Shown in pieces: positions 10,601 to 19,559 of a stretch of 20,023 bases of DNA. The first letter of the stretch is position 1; each line of letters begins with the position of its first letter. The position numbers were made by a program, and so were the translations under genes. Source of the DNA: Thoreauomyces humboldtii (Eukaryota; Chytridiomycota; Chytridiomycetes; Spizellomycetales; Powellomycetaceae). Below the pieces are notes generated by a model that made no database searches, was not told the origin of the DNA, and saw only the letters and a list, made by a program, of their open reading frames with translations. Where the stretch lies: positions 1 to 20,023 of the forward strand of contig JADGJA010000393.1 of the NCBI GenBank assembly GCA_027596035.1, read 5' to 3'.

Positions 10601-10950
10601 ACGACCACGAACCCTCCTCGGGACCCTTGGGAGGAAAGGAAGGCGTCGGATTCTTCTCCCGCGGTCGAAAGAAGGGCGGCGTCAACCGACCCGACAGCGA
10701 AGATCAGTCCCAACCCCTTCACCAAACCCCACAACAACAGGGACAACACGACAAGAATGCTCCTTCCCTGTCGGACGCCAACGACATGTACGGCGAGACG
10801 GGACAGATCCGGGTCATGCAGAGCAAGCAGGCTCAGATGGAGGAGGAGAAGGGAGGCGATGGAAAGACCGAAACGACCACCACAAACACCACCACGACGG
10901 GAGAGAAGCGGAGTATCTTGCCTGGGTTGCCGAGAAAGAAGGCTGCTTGA
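7655..10950 (+). CDS. Triple doublecortin-domain protein with long charged repeat tail
   Basis: Six exons: 7655-7813, 7907-8338, 8425-8523, 8613-8810, 8906-9001 and 9091-10950. Introns are 86-95 nt, all phase 0; the third is GC-AG. The protein is 947 aa. An in-frame TGA directly precedes the ATG. Three DCX domains are visible: 24-105 (KRIRVFRNGD start, VYSLDGQPI, LKRIPY end), 201-280 (FKITVFLNG, KHVPY end) and 299-382 (RVATFFPNG, IYSLSGRRI, IKVSY end). DCX domains have a ubiquitin-like fold and bind microtubules between protofilaments, so a microtubule-stabilising or axonemal role is likely. Domains 1 and 2 are joined by an Asn/Gly-rich linker (106-197). The tail (387-947) begins with Arg clusters (410-415, 459-462), then is rich in Thr, Lys, Asp, Glu and Pro and carries spaced FFTKGG-like motifs. 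I know no DCX protein with this tail. No kinase domain is present, unlike DCLK proteins. Confidence 0.92.
8524..8612 (+). other. GC-AG intron in the DCX gene
   Basis: The third intron begins GCAAGT after exon end GAACAG and ends TTTAG. No GT donor near this site keeps the frame and the domain. The CAG|GCAAGT context matches the strong flanking consensus usual for GC-AG introns. Confidence 0.85.
9982..10677 (+). repeat. Region encoding repeated (F/R)FxKGGKK-type motifs
   Basis: In the DCX protein tail a short aromatic-basic motif recurs: RFVKGGKK (627-634), QFTKGGRK (657-664), FFTKVKK (689-695), FFTKGKK (711-717), FFTKGGTK (768-775) and FFSRGRKK (849-856), with a degenerate YYTM at 803-806. 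Copies are 22-57 residues apart, mostly separated by acidic or Thr/Pro-rich linkers. The protein motif is conserved while the linkers and codons differ, so this is not simple DNA slippage. Confidence 0.85.
10114..10140 (+). repeat. Hexanucleotide repeat encoding (Asp-Lys)n
   Basis: Tandem GATAAG-type units encode alternating Asp-Lys within the DCX tail, between the second and third FFTKGG-like motifs. It is a coding microsatellite likely to vary in length. Confidence 0.8.
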
Positions 10951-11270
10951 ATCCCTGCTTTTTTCCATGGGTCTTTTTTGGCTCCCCCCCTTTCTTGGTT
11001 TCTTTTCTTTTCTTTTTTTTTCGATGGATGCTTGAGAAAGGCGGGGCTGGGTGCCGTTTTTGGGTCGTCAATAGAACCTCTGTGAAGGGTTCTCATTTCT
11101 TGCAGTGAGCGAAATTTCGTCAAGTCTTCTCTGCCACACTGCGTTTGTATCAGAAACAAGCGGATGATTACATATGTCTATGCCAAAAGAAAAGAAAAAA
11201 AGAAAAAATCATGAAAAGTAAAGGGGATAGGTAGATCAAAGTTAAAAAAACGGCCATGAATTATCTTTCT
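10951..11270. other. Convergent 3' region (DCX / C6 factor)
   Basis: These 320 bases separate the stops of two converging genes. There are T-rich stretches near 10997-11020 and A-rich stretches near 11187-11245, consistent with 3' UTRs and polyadenylation on both strands. No gene is seen. Confidence 0.5.
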
Positions 11271-14061
11271 TCAACTCAACCGAGCGTTCGAGAAGTCGCT
11301 CGACAGGCTCGGTGGCATGTCGAGCGACTTGACCAGGTCGGCGAGGATGAGGGAGAGTTTCCCTCCCTGGAGCCAGAACCGACTGGTGCCTCTCAGGGCT
11401 CTCAGATGGATCTGGATGCGTTCCTGCGAGGCCAGCAGGGCGGCCTCGTCGTCTCGAAAGGTTTGTGCGAACACGACGTGGACGAGGGATGACTGTAGGA
11501 AGGGGCAAAAAAGGGGGTGGGGATTTGATCGTGAGTTTTTTTTTTCTTCCTGCGCCAACCCTTTCCCCGTGTTTTTCAACTCACTTGGAAGATGCAGAAG
11601 CAGACGAAAGGGGTGATCCAGAACAGGTTCGGGTTGGACTCCATCATGTTGTCCAACAACGTGGCGACGGCGATGGCGCTCTCCTGACTGGCCACGAAGT
11701 GTCTCGAGTGGAGCGAACCGGGACCTTGGTTCAGGGCGGCCATCATCTTGGGTCGATGGAGGAGGACGAGCGTGGTGTTGTAGAACAGGTGGAGGTAGGC
11801 GACCTCCCAGGAAGGAGGAGAGAGTCCACCTTCGGGAGTCCGTCGGGTCCAGTTGGCGGCGAAGGTGGTCCCCGGGTTCCGTATCCACTCGGGCAGTCCC
11901 TCGTACCACTCTCTGAGCGACGTCTCCAGGACGGCCATCTGGGTCTCGGACTGGGCGACGCTGATGACCTGGAGTCCAGGTTGGGACGACAGGTGACTGC
12001 TCTTGAGGGTGCTGGTGAACTCCATGACGCGTCCAAAGATCTTTGCGAGGTGGAGGTAATGATCGAAGGGACTGTCGCTGACGAGATGGACGTCGGGTGC
12101 AGGCGCCGGAGTGGTTCCCGTCGTGGACAGGACGGTGAGTTGCCAGGAGTTGTGACTTCCCGACGCTTGGCCGACGGGTTCCTCGTCGTCGATCGACATC
12201 TTTAGCCACTCCCACACGGGTATAGGAGAGAAGACGCGGACGTCCTTCTCGTTGCAGAGGGTGGGTCGATCGGCGGCTGCTCCCGCATATCTGTCCGTCG
12301 TGAAGCAGGCCCACCAGACCCGTCGTCGGCGCTCCTTTTCGAACCATGACATGGGACCAAAGACAGATTGAACTTCGGGGTAATCTGGATCTAGGTCCAT
12401 CTTCAAAGACTGCGCCATCCGGATCGCCATGCCAGAGTACATCCATGATGCTGAAGCTAGATATGGTTGGCGTGAGATCAGTATCCGATAATTGCACGCC
12501 TTGGAAAGATTCATGACTCGTCGCATCACAAACCTCTTCCACTTCCGGCAGCATAGGTCATGAGCATGATGAGAGACGCGACGGTATCCACGGAAGGTGT
12601 ATCGACCGCCTGACTGACCAAAACACGGGCTCTCGCATAAAACGTTTCTCCCTATGATCCCAACACACATCAACAGAAGATCAGCCACCTTTCCAACACA
12701 ACGAGATCCCAGCGGGATGAGGGTTTAGACATCTTAGGCCGTACCGCTTGCCACATCATATCCGGATTCTTCGAAACGCTCGGATGACCCGAGAACCTCG
12801 CGGACGTCGCATACATGGCGTTCAGCAACAACGGACTTTGCACGGGTCTCGTGCTCCTGAACTCCTCCTCGTGAATGATGCACCCCAGTATCGGGTTCAT
12901 GTAGATGAAGAACAGGTCCAACAGTTCCTCCTCCGCCTCCAGGGGTATCCGATCCGCGGCGTCCTCGGAAGGCCAGGACGACCTCTGGGAAGCGGCGGAT
13001 CGAGAGAGGGGAACCTCACCGAACGGACCTTGGAGCTGTCGAGGAGTTCGATGAGGTCGTCCCTTCACGATGCCGAGTCCGGGACCCGCGCCGTCCGGGA
13101 GGTACGATGAGCTGGCCAGGAGGTTGGTGTAGACGTCCGACGTGTCGTCGTTGGCCGGTGCGGCTTCCGCTGAGAAGGATCCTCCGCCTCCCATCAGTTC
13201 GTCGAAGTCTCGATCAATGATGTTCCAGATGTCCTCGTCCTCGGACGGCGCCGCCGGGGACGTCGTGGACAAGGCGGGTGAGAGTCGTTGTGGAGGGGTG
13301 GGTAACGCTGGCATGACGTCGGGATTGGCACCGTATGCGAAACCGGGGAGGAAGGGACTGGAACTCGACGTGGACGCCTGCGTCAGCACTTGAGCTGGAC
13401 TCGTGTACGGATTCGCTGGAGGGATCAGGACTCCGGACGGAGGGCCGAGAGACTGCTGCACCCTCTGTCCGAACTGCAGCTGCTGGTGATATCGAGCCGT
13501 CGACGTGGTACGCGCGTTGTCGGTGGTCGTGGTGGTAGGTCCAAACGGTTGGAGGGACCCGGGCGTGAAGCTCGGAACCCCTCGCCCGGCCGTACCTACA
13601 CCAGAAGCATCACCGGGCGAAGAAGACCCTGACCCCGAAGTCGGTCTCCTCCCCACGGCACCGCTCCCGTTCCCACTCCCGTTCCCACTCCCGTTCCCAC
13701 TCCCGCTTCCACTCCCGCTTCCCGGCGTCGTCGTCCCACCCAAAGGTTTTATCAAGGCCTCCATCTGCTTCAACCTCCATTCCAGTTCCTTGAGGTGTCC
13801 CTGCTTGGGACCCCTCTTCTTGGCCTCCCTCTGATACGAGCACTGAAGCTGACCGTTGAGGCACTGGGTGCAGGCGGGTTGCAGTCCATCGCACTTGACC
13901 TTCCGCTTGTTGCAAATGTCGCACGCTTTCGTCGTTCTCCGTCGCTTGTGGTGAGGGTGGTGGTTGGCGTCGTCTATCGGTGGCGGAGAGTCCGAGTCGA
14001 AGGATGGGTGGTATTGCTGTTGGTGGTGGTGGTCCGAGTAGACGTCGCGTGGGTCGTTCAT
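11271..14061 (-). CDS. Zn2Cys6 transcription factor with fungal-specific TF domain
   Basis: Four exons on the minus strand: 14061-12745, 12651-12534, 12456-11585 and 11492-11271. Introns are 93, 77 and 92 nt, GT-AG with matching phase; the protein is 842 aa. The C6 zinc cluster has Cys at 47, 50, 57, 64, 67 and 74 (C-x2-C-x6-C-x6-C-x2-C-x6-C), binding two zinc ions and DNA. It is followed by the KKRGPKQG linker (81-88) and a short coiled coil (90-105) that would dimerise. Residues 108-375 are low-complexity. The fungal-specific TF domain starts about 375 (LDLFFIYMNPILGCIIHEEEF), continues over the exon 1/2 join (FYARARVLV, 443-451), WMYSGMAIRMAQ (483-494) and RRRRVWWACF..DRY (521-535), and runs on toward 770. 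This is a nuclear sequence-specific regulator; targets are unknown. The ATG at 14061 is the first in frame, no ATG lying in the open stretch before it. Confidence 0.93.
13661..13722 (-). repeat. 12-bp minisatellite encoding Gly-Ser-Gly-Asn
   Basis: Tandem 12-bp units (GTTCCCACTCCC on the + strand) encode repeated Gly-Ser-Gly-Asn/Ser, residues about 114-134 of the C6 factor, between the dimerisation helix and the rest of the protein. It acts as a flexible linker and is likely to differ in length between strains. Confidence 0.88.
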
Positions 14062-14361
14062 GAAGATGGATTTATGAGCGGTAGTGAGTTGTTTATCTGT
14101 TTGCTGTCTTGCTGGTGGCGGTTCGTGTGATGGAATGAGCGAAATGGTCGGAGGGATGTGAACTTGCAGACGCAAACAGGACCTCGCATTCGACGTGCTG
14201 CCACTATGACAAACACTCGATGAGAACTGTTGTGAAGAGTAGTAGAAAGCGCGGTATGGGAAAGTGGGTGCTGAGTCTGGTGGCTGTACGCAACGTGCAA
14301 GGTACGATATCAGAGCGCGAAACCCGATTCACGATGGGGGGTTAATGCGCAAAGGGCAAAT

Positions 14362-14397
14362 TGATTTTAATCAGACCTGCTGATTTTAATCAAACCT
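14362..14397. promoter_or_regulatory. Tandem pair of TGATTTTAATCA dyads
   Basis: TGATTTTAATCA occurs at 14362-14373 and 14381-14392, 19 bp apart, each followed by RACCT. Each copy has inverted 5-bp arms (TGATT and AATCA) around TT. The pair is AT-rich in a GC-rich setting and lies about 300-335 bp upstream of the C6 factor ATG, as expected for binding sites of a dimeric regulator. Function is inferred only. Confidence 0.4.
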
Positions 14398-14533
14398 AAT
14401 ACCGGTAGAGCGCTCACGTCTTTTCTGTAGACCTCTCTACTGTACCCTTCGGGACTTTGTTCTCGTACCCCGCCGTTATCCTTCGAAGGGTTCAACATGT
14501 TGCAACGTATTGTCTCCAAGGACCGGTCATTTG

Positions 14534-14552
14534 CATGCATGGATCATGCATG
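14534..14552. promoter_or_regulatory. CATGCATG pair around a GAT spacer
   Basis: Two CATGCATG palindromes (14534-14541 and 14545-14552) flank GAT, making an extended symmetric site. It lies about 480 bp upstream of the C6 factor start. It could be a protein-binding site or chance; a related TATGCATGG occurs near 14719. Confidence 0.3.
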
Positions 14553-14991
14553 TCCTGGGGCAGAAAGAGACGTCCGAGAGTGCCTTCCCTGCAGACCACC
14601 GAGGTTTTACTCTTCGAAATCATCACAGCATTTTGAACAGGGTAGGAACGTAACAAGAGAGATATAAAAAAAAACACAAAAAACAATTCAATCGCAGTAA
14701 AAAAAGATAGCCATACTGTATGCATGGCCCTTGTCTTTCTCGTCTCCCCCATTCTTTTCCACCGCTCCTCGATGAACCCTACACGACACGTCTCGCCTCC
14801 ACCTCTCGAGGGCTTTTCTTTTTTTTCTCTCACGCTTCTCTTCTGCAGCATCCGTTTCTCGAATGGCCTGCTTGAGTTTTCGTCCCTCGGATCAGATTTC
14901 GCGTAGGGAAGGAGGCCCTGGCGACTTTTCCTTTGTTTTTTCTCTCTCCTACCCGCCGGGGTTGAGCGCGCACACACAGTTTTTCCTCTCA

Positions 14992-17900
14992 TCATCGACC
15001 TTGCTCGGGACGTTGCTGCGGTGCGAACTGGGCCATGCGTTCCTGCATCTCCTTGAACACTCGGGCCTTGTCCTCGGAAGCGATCGACGTCTCGACGGGT
15101 AGCTGCTGATGGTGGACGGGGTGGGCGGTGACGTTGGCGGGTGGAGCCCCGTTGACGGGGACGGGCGGTCGCGAGGACGAGGGAGCCACCTTGGGTGATG
15201 CGATCGGTGCCACGGGTCGGAAGGTGGCCAGGTCCGCCATCGACGGGGAGATGTCCATGAGATCGGGTGCCTGACGTCGGGGAGGACTGACAAACTGCTG
15301 CTGCTGCTGCTTGTTCTTGTGCTGAGGGGGATGTGGCATCGACGAAGGAGAAGAAGGAGAAGAAAATGAAGCAAACGAAGTGTTGGCCATCGCGTCCAAT
15401 CTCGACCTGTTGATGGCCGCAGCCTCAACGCCACTCCCTGCCTGACCAGGACCGGAGGCGTGCAGAGGGGAAGGGTTAGTGGGATGCACTCCACCTGCAA
15501 AACTTGGGACCGCGGGGTAAGGAACCGGGGCTGGCGGTGGCGCTGGACCAGTTGGCTGCTGCTGGTGATGCTGCTGAGGCATAGGTCTTTCAAAGTTAGC
15601 GTGGAAAGGAGGAGGTTGTGGCATGGCGAAGTCGGTGGGTTGGAACTGGGGAGGGGCAGCATGTGCTGCCGCAAGCGGTACCGAGAACTGTTCCCATTGC
15701 TGCTTGAGACGCTGTTGCCCAGCCTGCCAGAATTCCGCCTGCAACTTGGCCATGAAAGCTTGCTGCTGTTCTGGAGGCATGCCCTCCATAAGCCGTTGCG
15801 TCATCGCCGGTGTGAGAGTGAGAGGAGAGTCGGCTGGCGGGTAAGCTGGAGCTGGTTGGTACATGGGCACATACGGCGCCGTCATAGCTCCGTAGTACGC
15901 GTTAGTTTGGAAAGCGGCGGCGGCAGGGGCCGGTGGAGGTTGCGCATGCGTCTGGCCAAATGGAACCATAGCGTACTCGTTCTGCTCTGCGTCCAATGCC
16001 ACCGGAGGGAACACTGGACTGTTTGGATTGCTGACGCGCTCGTCTTTGACCATCGGTTCAGCAACGAGCCCTTGGATGGCACCGAGAGTTAGCCCTAAAG
16101 TTTTCCTGAAAACATTGAGCGGCGTGAATACCTGATGAATGAGAGGCTTCGGCCAAAGGCGTCGCGGCGCGGCTGATTTGCACACCAAGTTTCTTCGAAG
16201 CCTGCTGTCGTTCCTCAATCTCGCCGTCTTCAAGATCCCCAGGTGTAAGGAGACGAGGGGAATTGCTGCGGGACACATTGCCGGAAGCCAGACCGCGCAG
16301 CTGTTGTACACGTCCACGATCCTCGGCGGAGGCCCGAGGTGGAGAGGCGGCAGGGGAATTGGGCTTTGAGGTCGTCTTGCCTTGCTTGCCTTGCATGAGC
16401 TTCTGGCGAAGTTTCTCGGCTTCAACGCTGTGGTTGTGACTACCAAGCGCGGCGCGGATGAACTGGTCCGTCGCGTCATTGTTAAAAGGTCCGGCAGACG
16501 TTGGTTGAATGATAGGCTTCTTTTCCGCCTCCATGCGCAACTTCGCCGCTTCGACCTTCTGCTGCTCCTCGGCGGCCTCCCTCAACTTACGGACCGCTTC
16601 AGCATCCAGCCTTGCCTGCTCCTGAGCGCGTCGTTTCGCTTCGTTGGCTTTCTCCTGAGCTTGCCGCTCCGCGTCGAGCTTTTGCTTGGCGAGAGCGGCT
16701 CGCTCCTGGAGCACTGCTTGGGTCCTTCGGTCCATTTCTGCCTTCTGCTTGGCCTGTTCCGCCTCTTGTTTGGCCCTTTCGGCATCATCGCGTTCCTTTT
16801 TGGCGGCCGCTGCCTTGAGGCGTCTTTCGACTTCTTCCACCTCCTGGCGCTTGATTCGTTCAGCCTCCTCGGCTTCGAGTCGGGCCTTCTCGGCCTCCGC
16901 GGCCTTCGCGGCATCCTCCAAGGCCTTCACTCTGGCCCGCTCAAGAATTTGCTCCTGTCGAATCTTCTCTGCTTGGACGCGAGCGGCCTCCTGCCTCGCA
17001 GCCTCCGCCAGCTTGGCTTTTTCGAGTCGCTTGCGCTCCTCCTCGGCCGCTTGGTGTTGGGCCACGATCTCGTGGAGCTCGCGTTCCTTTTCGCGCTTTT
17101 GAGCAGCCTCCAAGGTCTTTCGTTCCTCCTGTTGCCTCTCCTGCTCCTGAGCTTGACGCTGGCGTTCCTGCAGCCGTGCCAGTTCTCTGAGGGATTCCGC
17201 ATCTCGGGCTTGACGTTCAGCGGCCTGTCGTTCCGCTTCCTTTCGGAGGCTCTCGACGCGCGCCTTTTCCTGTTCGACGAGACGAGCCTGGTCCTGCAGT
17301 CGAACGCGCTCGGCTTCTTGGACGCGGGCCTGTTCTTCCTGACGACGCTGCTCGGCTTGCCGCTCCTCTTCGACGCGCTTGATCCGATCGGCTTCGATTT
17401 GCTGCGCTTCCTCGGCCTGATGACGCTGTCTCTCGCGTTCCAGCCGCAAGCGTTCAGCCCTCTCCTGCTTGAGCTGTTCTTCTCGCTTGAGACGGATTTC
17501 CTCCGCGTTCCGACGCGAGATGACAAGGGCTGCAGCGGCGCGCGCGTTCTCCTCTTCCTGTTCCTTGCGAAGTTGAGCTTCCTTGCGCGAGCGTATCTCC
17601 GCTTCCTGCTGAGCTTGGGCGCGCAGTGCATCCTCCTTGCGTGCACGCTCCACGCGGGCAATTCTCTCCGCCTGTGCCACCTGGTCTTCTTGCAGCCGCG
17701 TGGCAGCGGCCTGCGCTCTGGCAAGTCCCTCCTCCTTGGCCCTTTTAATTGCCTGAGCTGCCAGCAAGCGATTTTTCGTCTGTTCTGTTTCAGCATCCTG
17801 TTCCTTCTGCTGTGCTGGGGTAGAGAGTCTCGTTTCTGCCTGTCGGTCGGATGCGTGCAGCGCGCTTCCCTGGTAAGAGTTCTGGGAAACTCCCTGCGTC

Positions 17901-19559
17901 AGGACAGTCTTTTAGTCGGTTAAGGGTGAAGCCGGGTGTGTCTAGTAAACCTGCTTACCGTAGAGGGCTTGGCGATTGGTTGTGCAACAACTTGCGGCTG
18001 TGCATTCTGCCGTAGCTGATCGTCCGATGTCAAAGGTGCGAAGGCTATATTGTTGCTTGTGAAAGGTGTGGTGGACGGCACGGGTTCGGGTTGCTTCGCA
18101 GCGGTTGCCTGGAGAAGAGCCCTGCGCTTCCGTTCCTCTTCATCGCGTTCGAGTGCCTTCCTGACTCCCTCTTCCCGTTGAACGCGAAGTTCCTCGCTTG
18201 CCATCGGCTCTCGCACGGCACCGGCGTTCGGAGGAACAACCGTGAACGTGGATTTCGCGATCTTGGCTTTCGCCGCCTGAGCTTGTTGATCGCGTTCCAA
18301 GGCTCTCCTGACACCTGCTTCACGCTCAAGGCGAGCGGCTTCACTAGGGCTCCGGTTTACGACCTCTACGGACACGAGCGGACGTTCATGGATCTGGTAC
18401 TTGAGAGCACTGTGAGGACGTTCTTGGATGTGAAAGTTCGCTTTCGCGTTGGCCGACGAGACGGGAGGCACGATCACGCTGATCGGACCAGAACTGAACC
18501 CAACGCCATCGCCGTCTTCGTCGTCGTCGGTGACGTCCATCATAACGCTTTCCTGAGAGTTGGCGGGCTGCAGGGAAGGCCGGTCTGATGCGGAGTTTGT
18601 ACGCGTAGGCTCGGGAATCGGAACCGGCTCAACACGACGCTTCTTGAGATCGGGAACGGCTGCGCCAGCGGGTGCCGTGGCCGGTGCAACGACCGCGGCT
18701 GGTACTTCACGGACAGGAGAGTTCGTTTGACTTTCGATCCTCTTCCGCTTCAAGGGATCACCGGCGGCACTGCTGTTCGGTGCCTGCGCGACGGAAGAAG
18801 AGAGGAGTTAGCCCTTGAAATCTTGACACAGAGTTGAGCAAGGAAAAGACGATGGTCGACTCCTTACTTGGATGGCCGTCGTGGACGCATCCTGGACGTT
18901 GGAGCCGGCACGATTTGGAACCTTCGGAAGCTCGTGCGCGACAGAGCCATGAGGAAGCGACGCGGAAGCCGGTTGCGGGGGCACCGGAGGCAGATCATCG
19001 ATGATGATGACTGCTTCGGTGGGTGCCTGGGCAACTGCCGTCTTCGGAGCAGGTACCACGGGCTTCCGCGCGGAACCTCCAGCAATCTGCCCATTCGAGC
19101 GAGACGTGTCGGGTTTGTAGGAGCCAGCGACTTGGACAGGCGCCTTCTTTGCTGGAGCTGGAGCTTTCTGCGGCTGTGCTTCTGCCGGTGCCTCGGTCGG
19201 TCTGCGAGGAGCGGTTGGAAAATGAGTCGAGTCTGGGGAGCAGATGCACCTTTGCATGGTCATGACAAACGTACTGTGGATGGCCGATCAAGGTCTTCCA
19301 GATCTCCATGTCGGTCTGACCCTGTGACCGCAACACGTCTATGATGATCTTGGCGTCATGTTTGTGTTGCTCCACGACCTCGTGACTGATGAGGTGATCT
19401 AGCAGTTCACGATATGTATGGGCAGACTCTTCACCACCCTCTTTTGGGCAGAGACGAGACGGGGGAAACGTCAGCGGGGGGGTGTCCTGCCTCGTGAGAG
19501 CCAGAGAGAAGAAACGGGGGAAGAGTCTCGGAACCCTCACCGGCTGGCGCAGTCATCAT
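14992..19559 (-). CDS. Large Pro/Gln-rich and coiled-coil protein, unknown function
   Basis: Six exons on the minus strand: 19559-19541, 19440-19275, 19201-18868, 18783-17959, 17893-16132 and 16094 (or 16013)-14992. The first four introns are 100, 73, 84 and 65 nt with matching phase; the last is uncertain (37 or 118 nt), giving 1402 or 1375 aa. Residues 8-61 form a compact helical N-terminal segment (YRELLDHLISHEVVEQ) unlike the rest and may be a domain I do not recognise. Next come Pro/Ala-rich stretches, basic clusters KRKR (185-188) and KKRR (220-223) that could be nuclear signals, and an acidic run near 259. A 19-residue repeat ending GVRRALERD / GVRKALERD lies at 320-338 and 369-387. 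Residues about 491-905 are an almost continuous Glu/Arg/Lys/Gln/Ala helix, a long coiled coil or single alpha helix. The C-terminal third is Pro/Gln/Ala-rich with a poly-Gln stretch. Matches to TolA, caldesmon or myosin-like proteins would only reflect composition. It is probably a nuclear scaffold, by inference. Confidence 0.82.

Larger units (their letters stand above)
14062..14991. promoter_or_regulatory. Upstream region of the C6 factor gene and 3' flank of the coiled-coil gene
   Basis: About 930 bases without a convincing gene. It holds the likely promoter of the minus-strand C6 factor and, near 14840-14991, the 3' UTR of the minus-strand coiled-coil gene. Two symmetric motif pairs stand out and are listed separately. 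An A-rich stretch lies at about 14664-14706. Confidence 0.5.

Noticed and set aside
11073..11093. Hairpin AGAACC / GGTTCT with a 9-base loop in the DCX 3' region, considered as a terminator or RNA element
   Set aside because: Arms are only 6 bp and fungal Pol II genes do not use such terminators; chance is likely.
16382..17923. A 513-codon plus-strand open frame, Leu/Phe-rich
   Set aside because: It is exactly antisense to the charged coiled-coil exon; Glu/Gln/Lys codons read backwards give Leu/Phe-rich sequence. The minus strand has spliced continuity, so this is a shadow.
14992..19559. Possible TolA, trichohyalin or eIF3a identity of the coiled-coil protein
   Set aside because: Such similarity would come from Glu/Arg/Lys/Ala composition only; none of their specific domains is visible.
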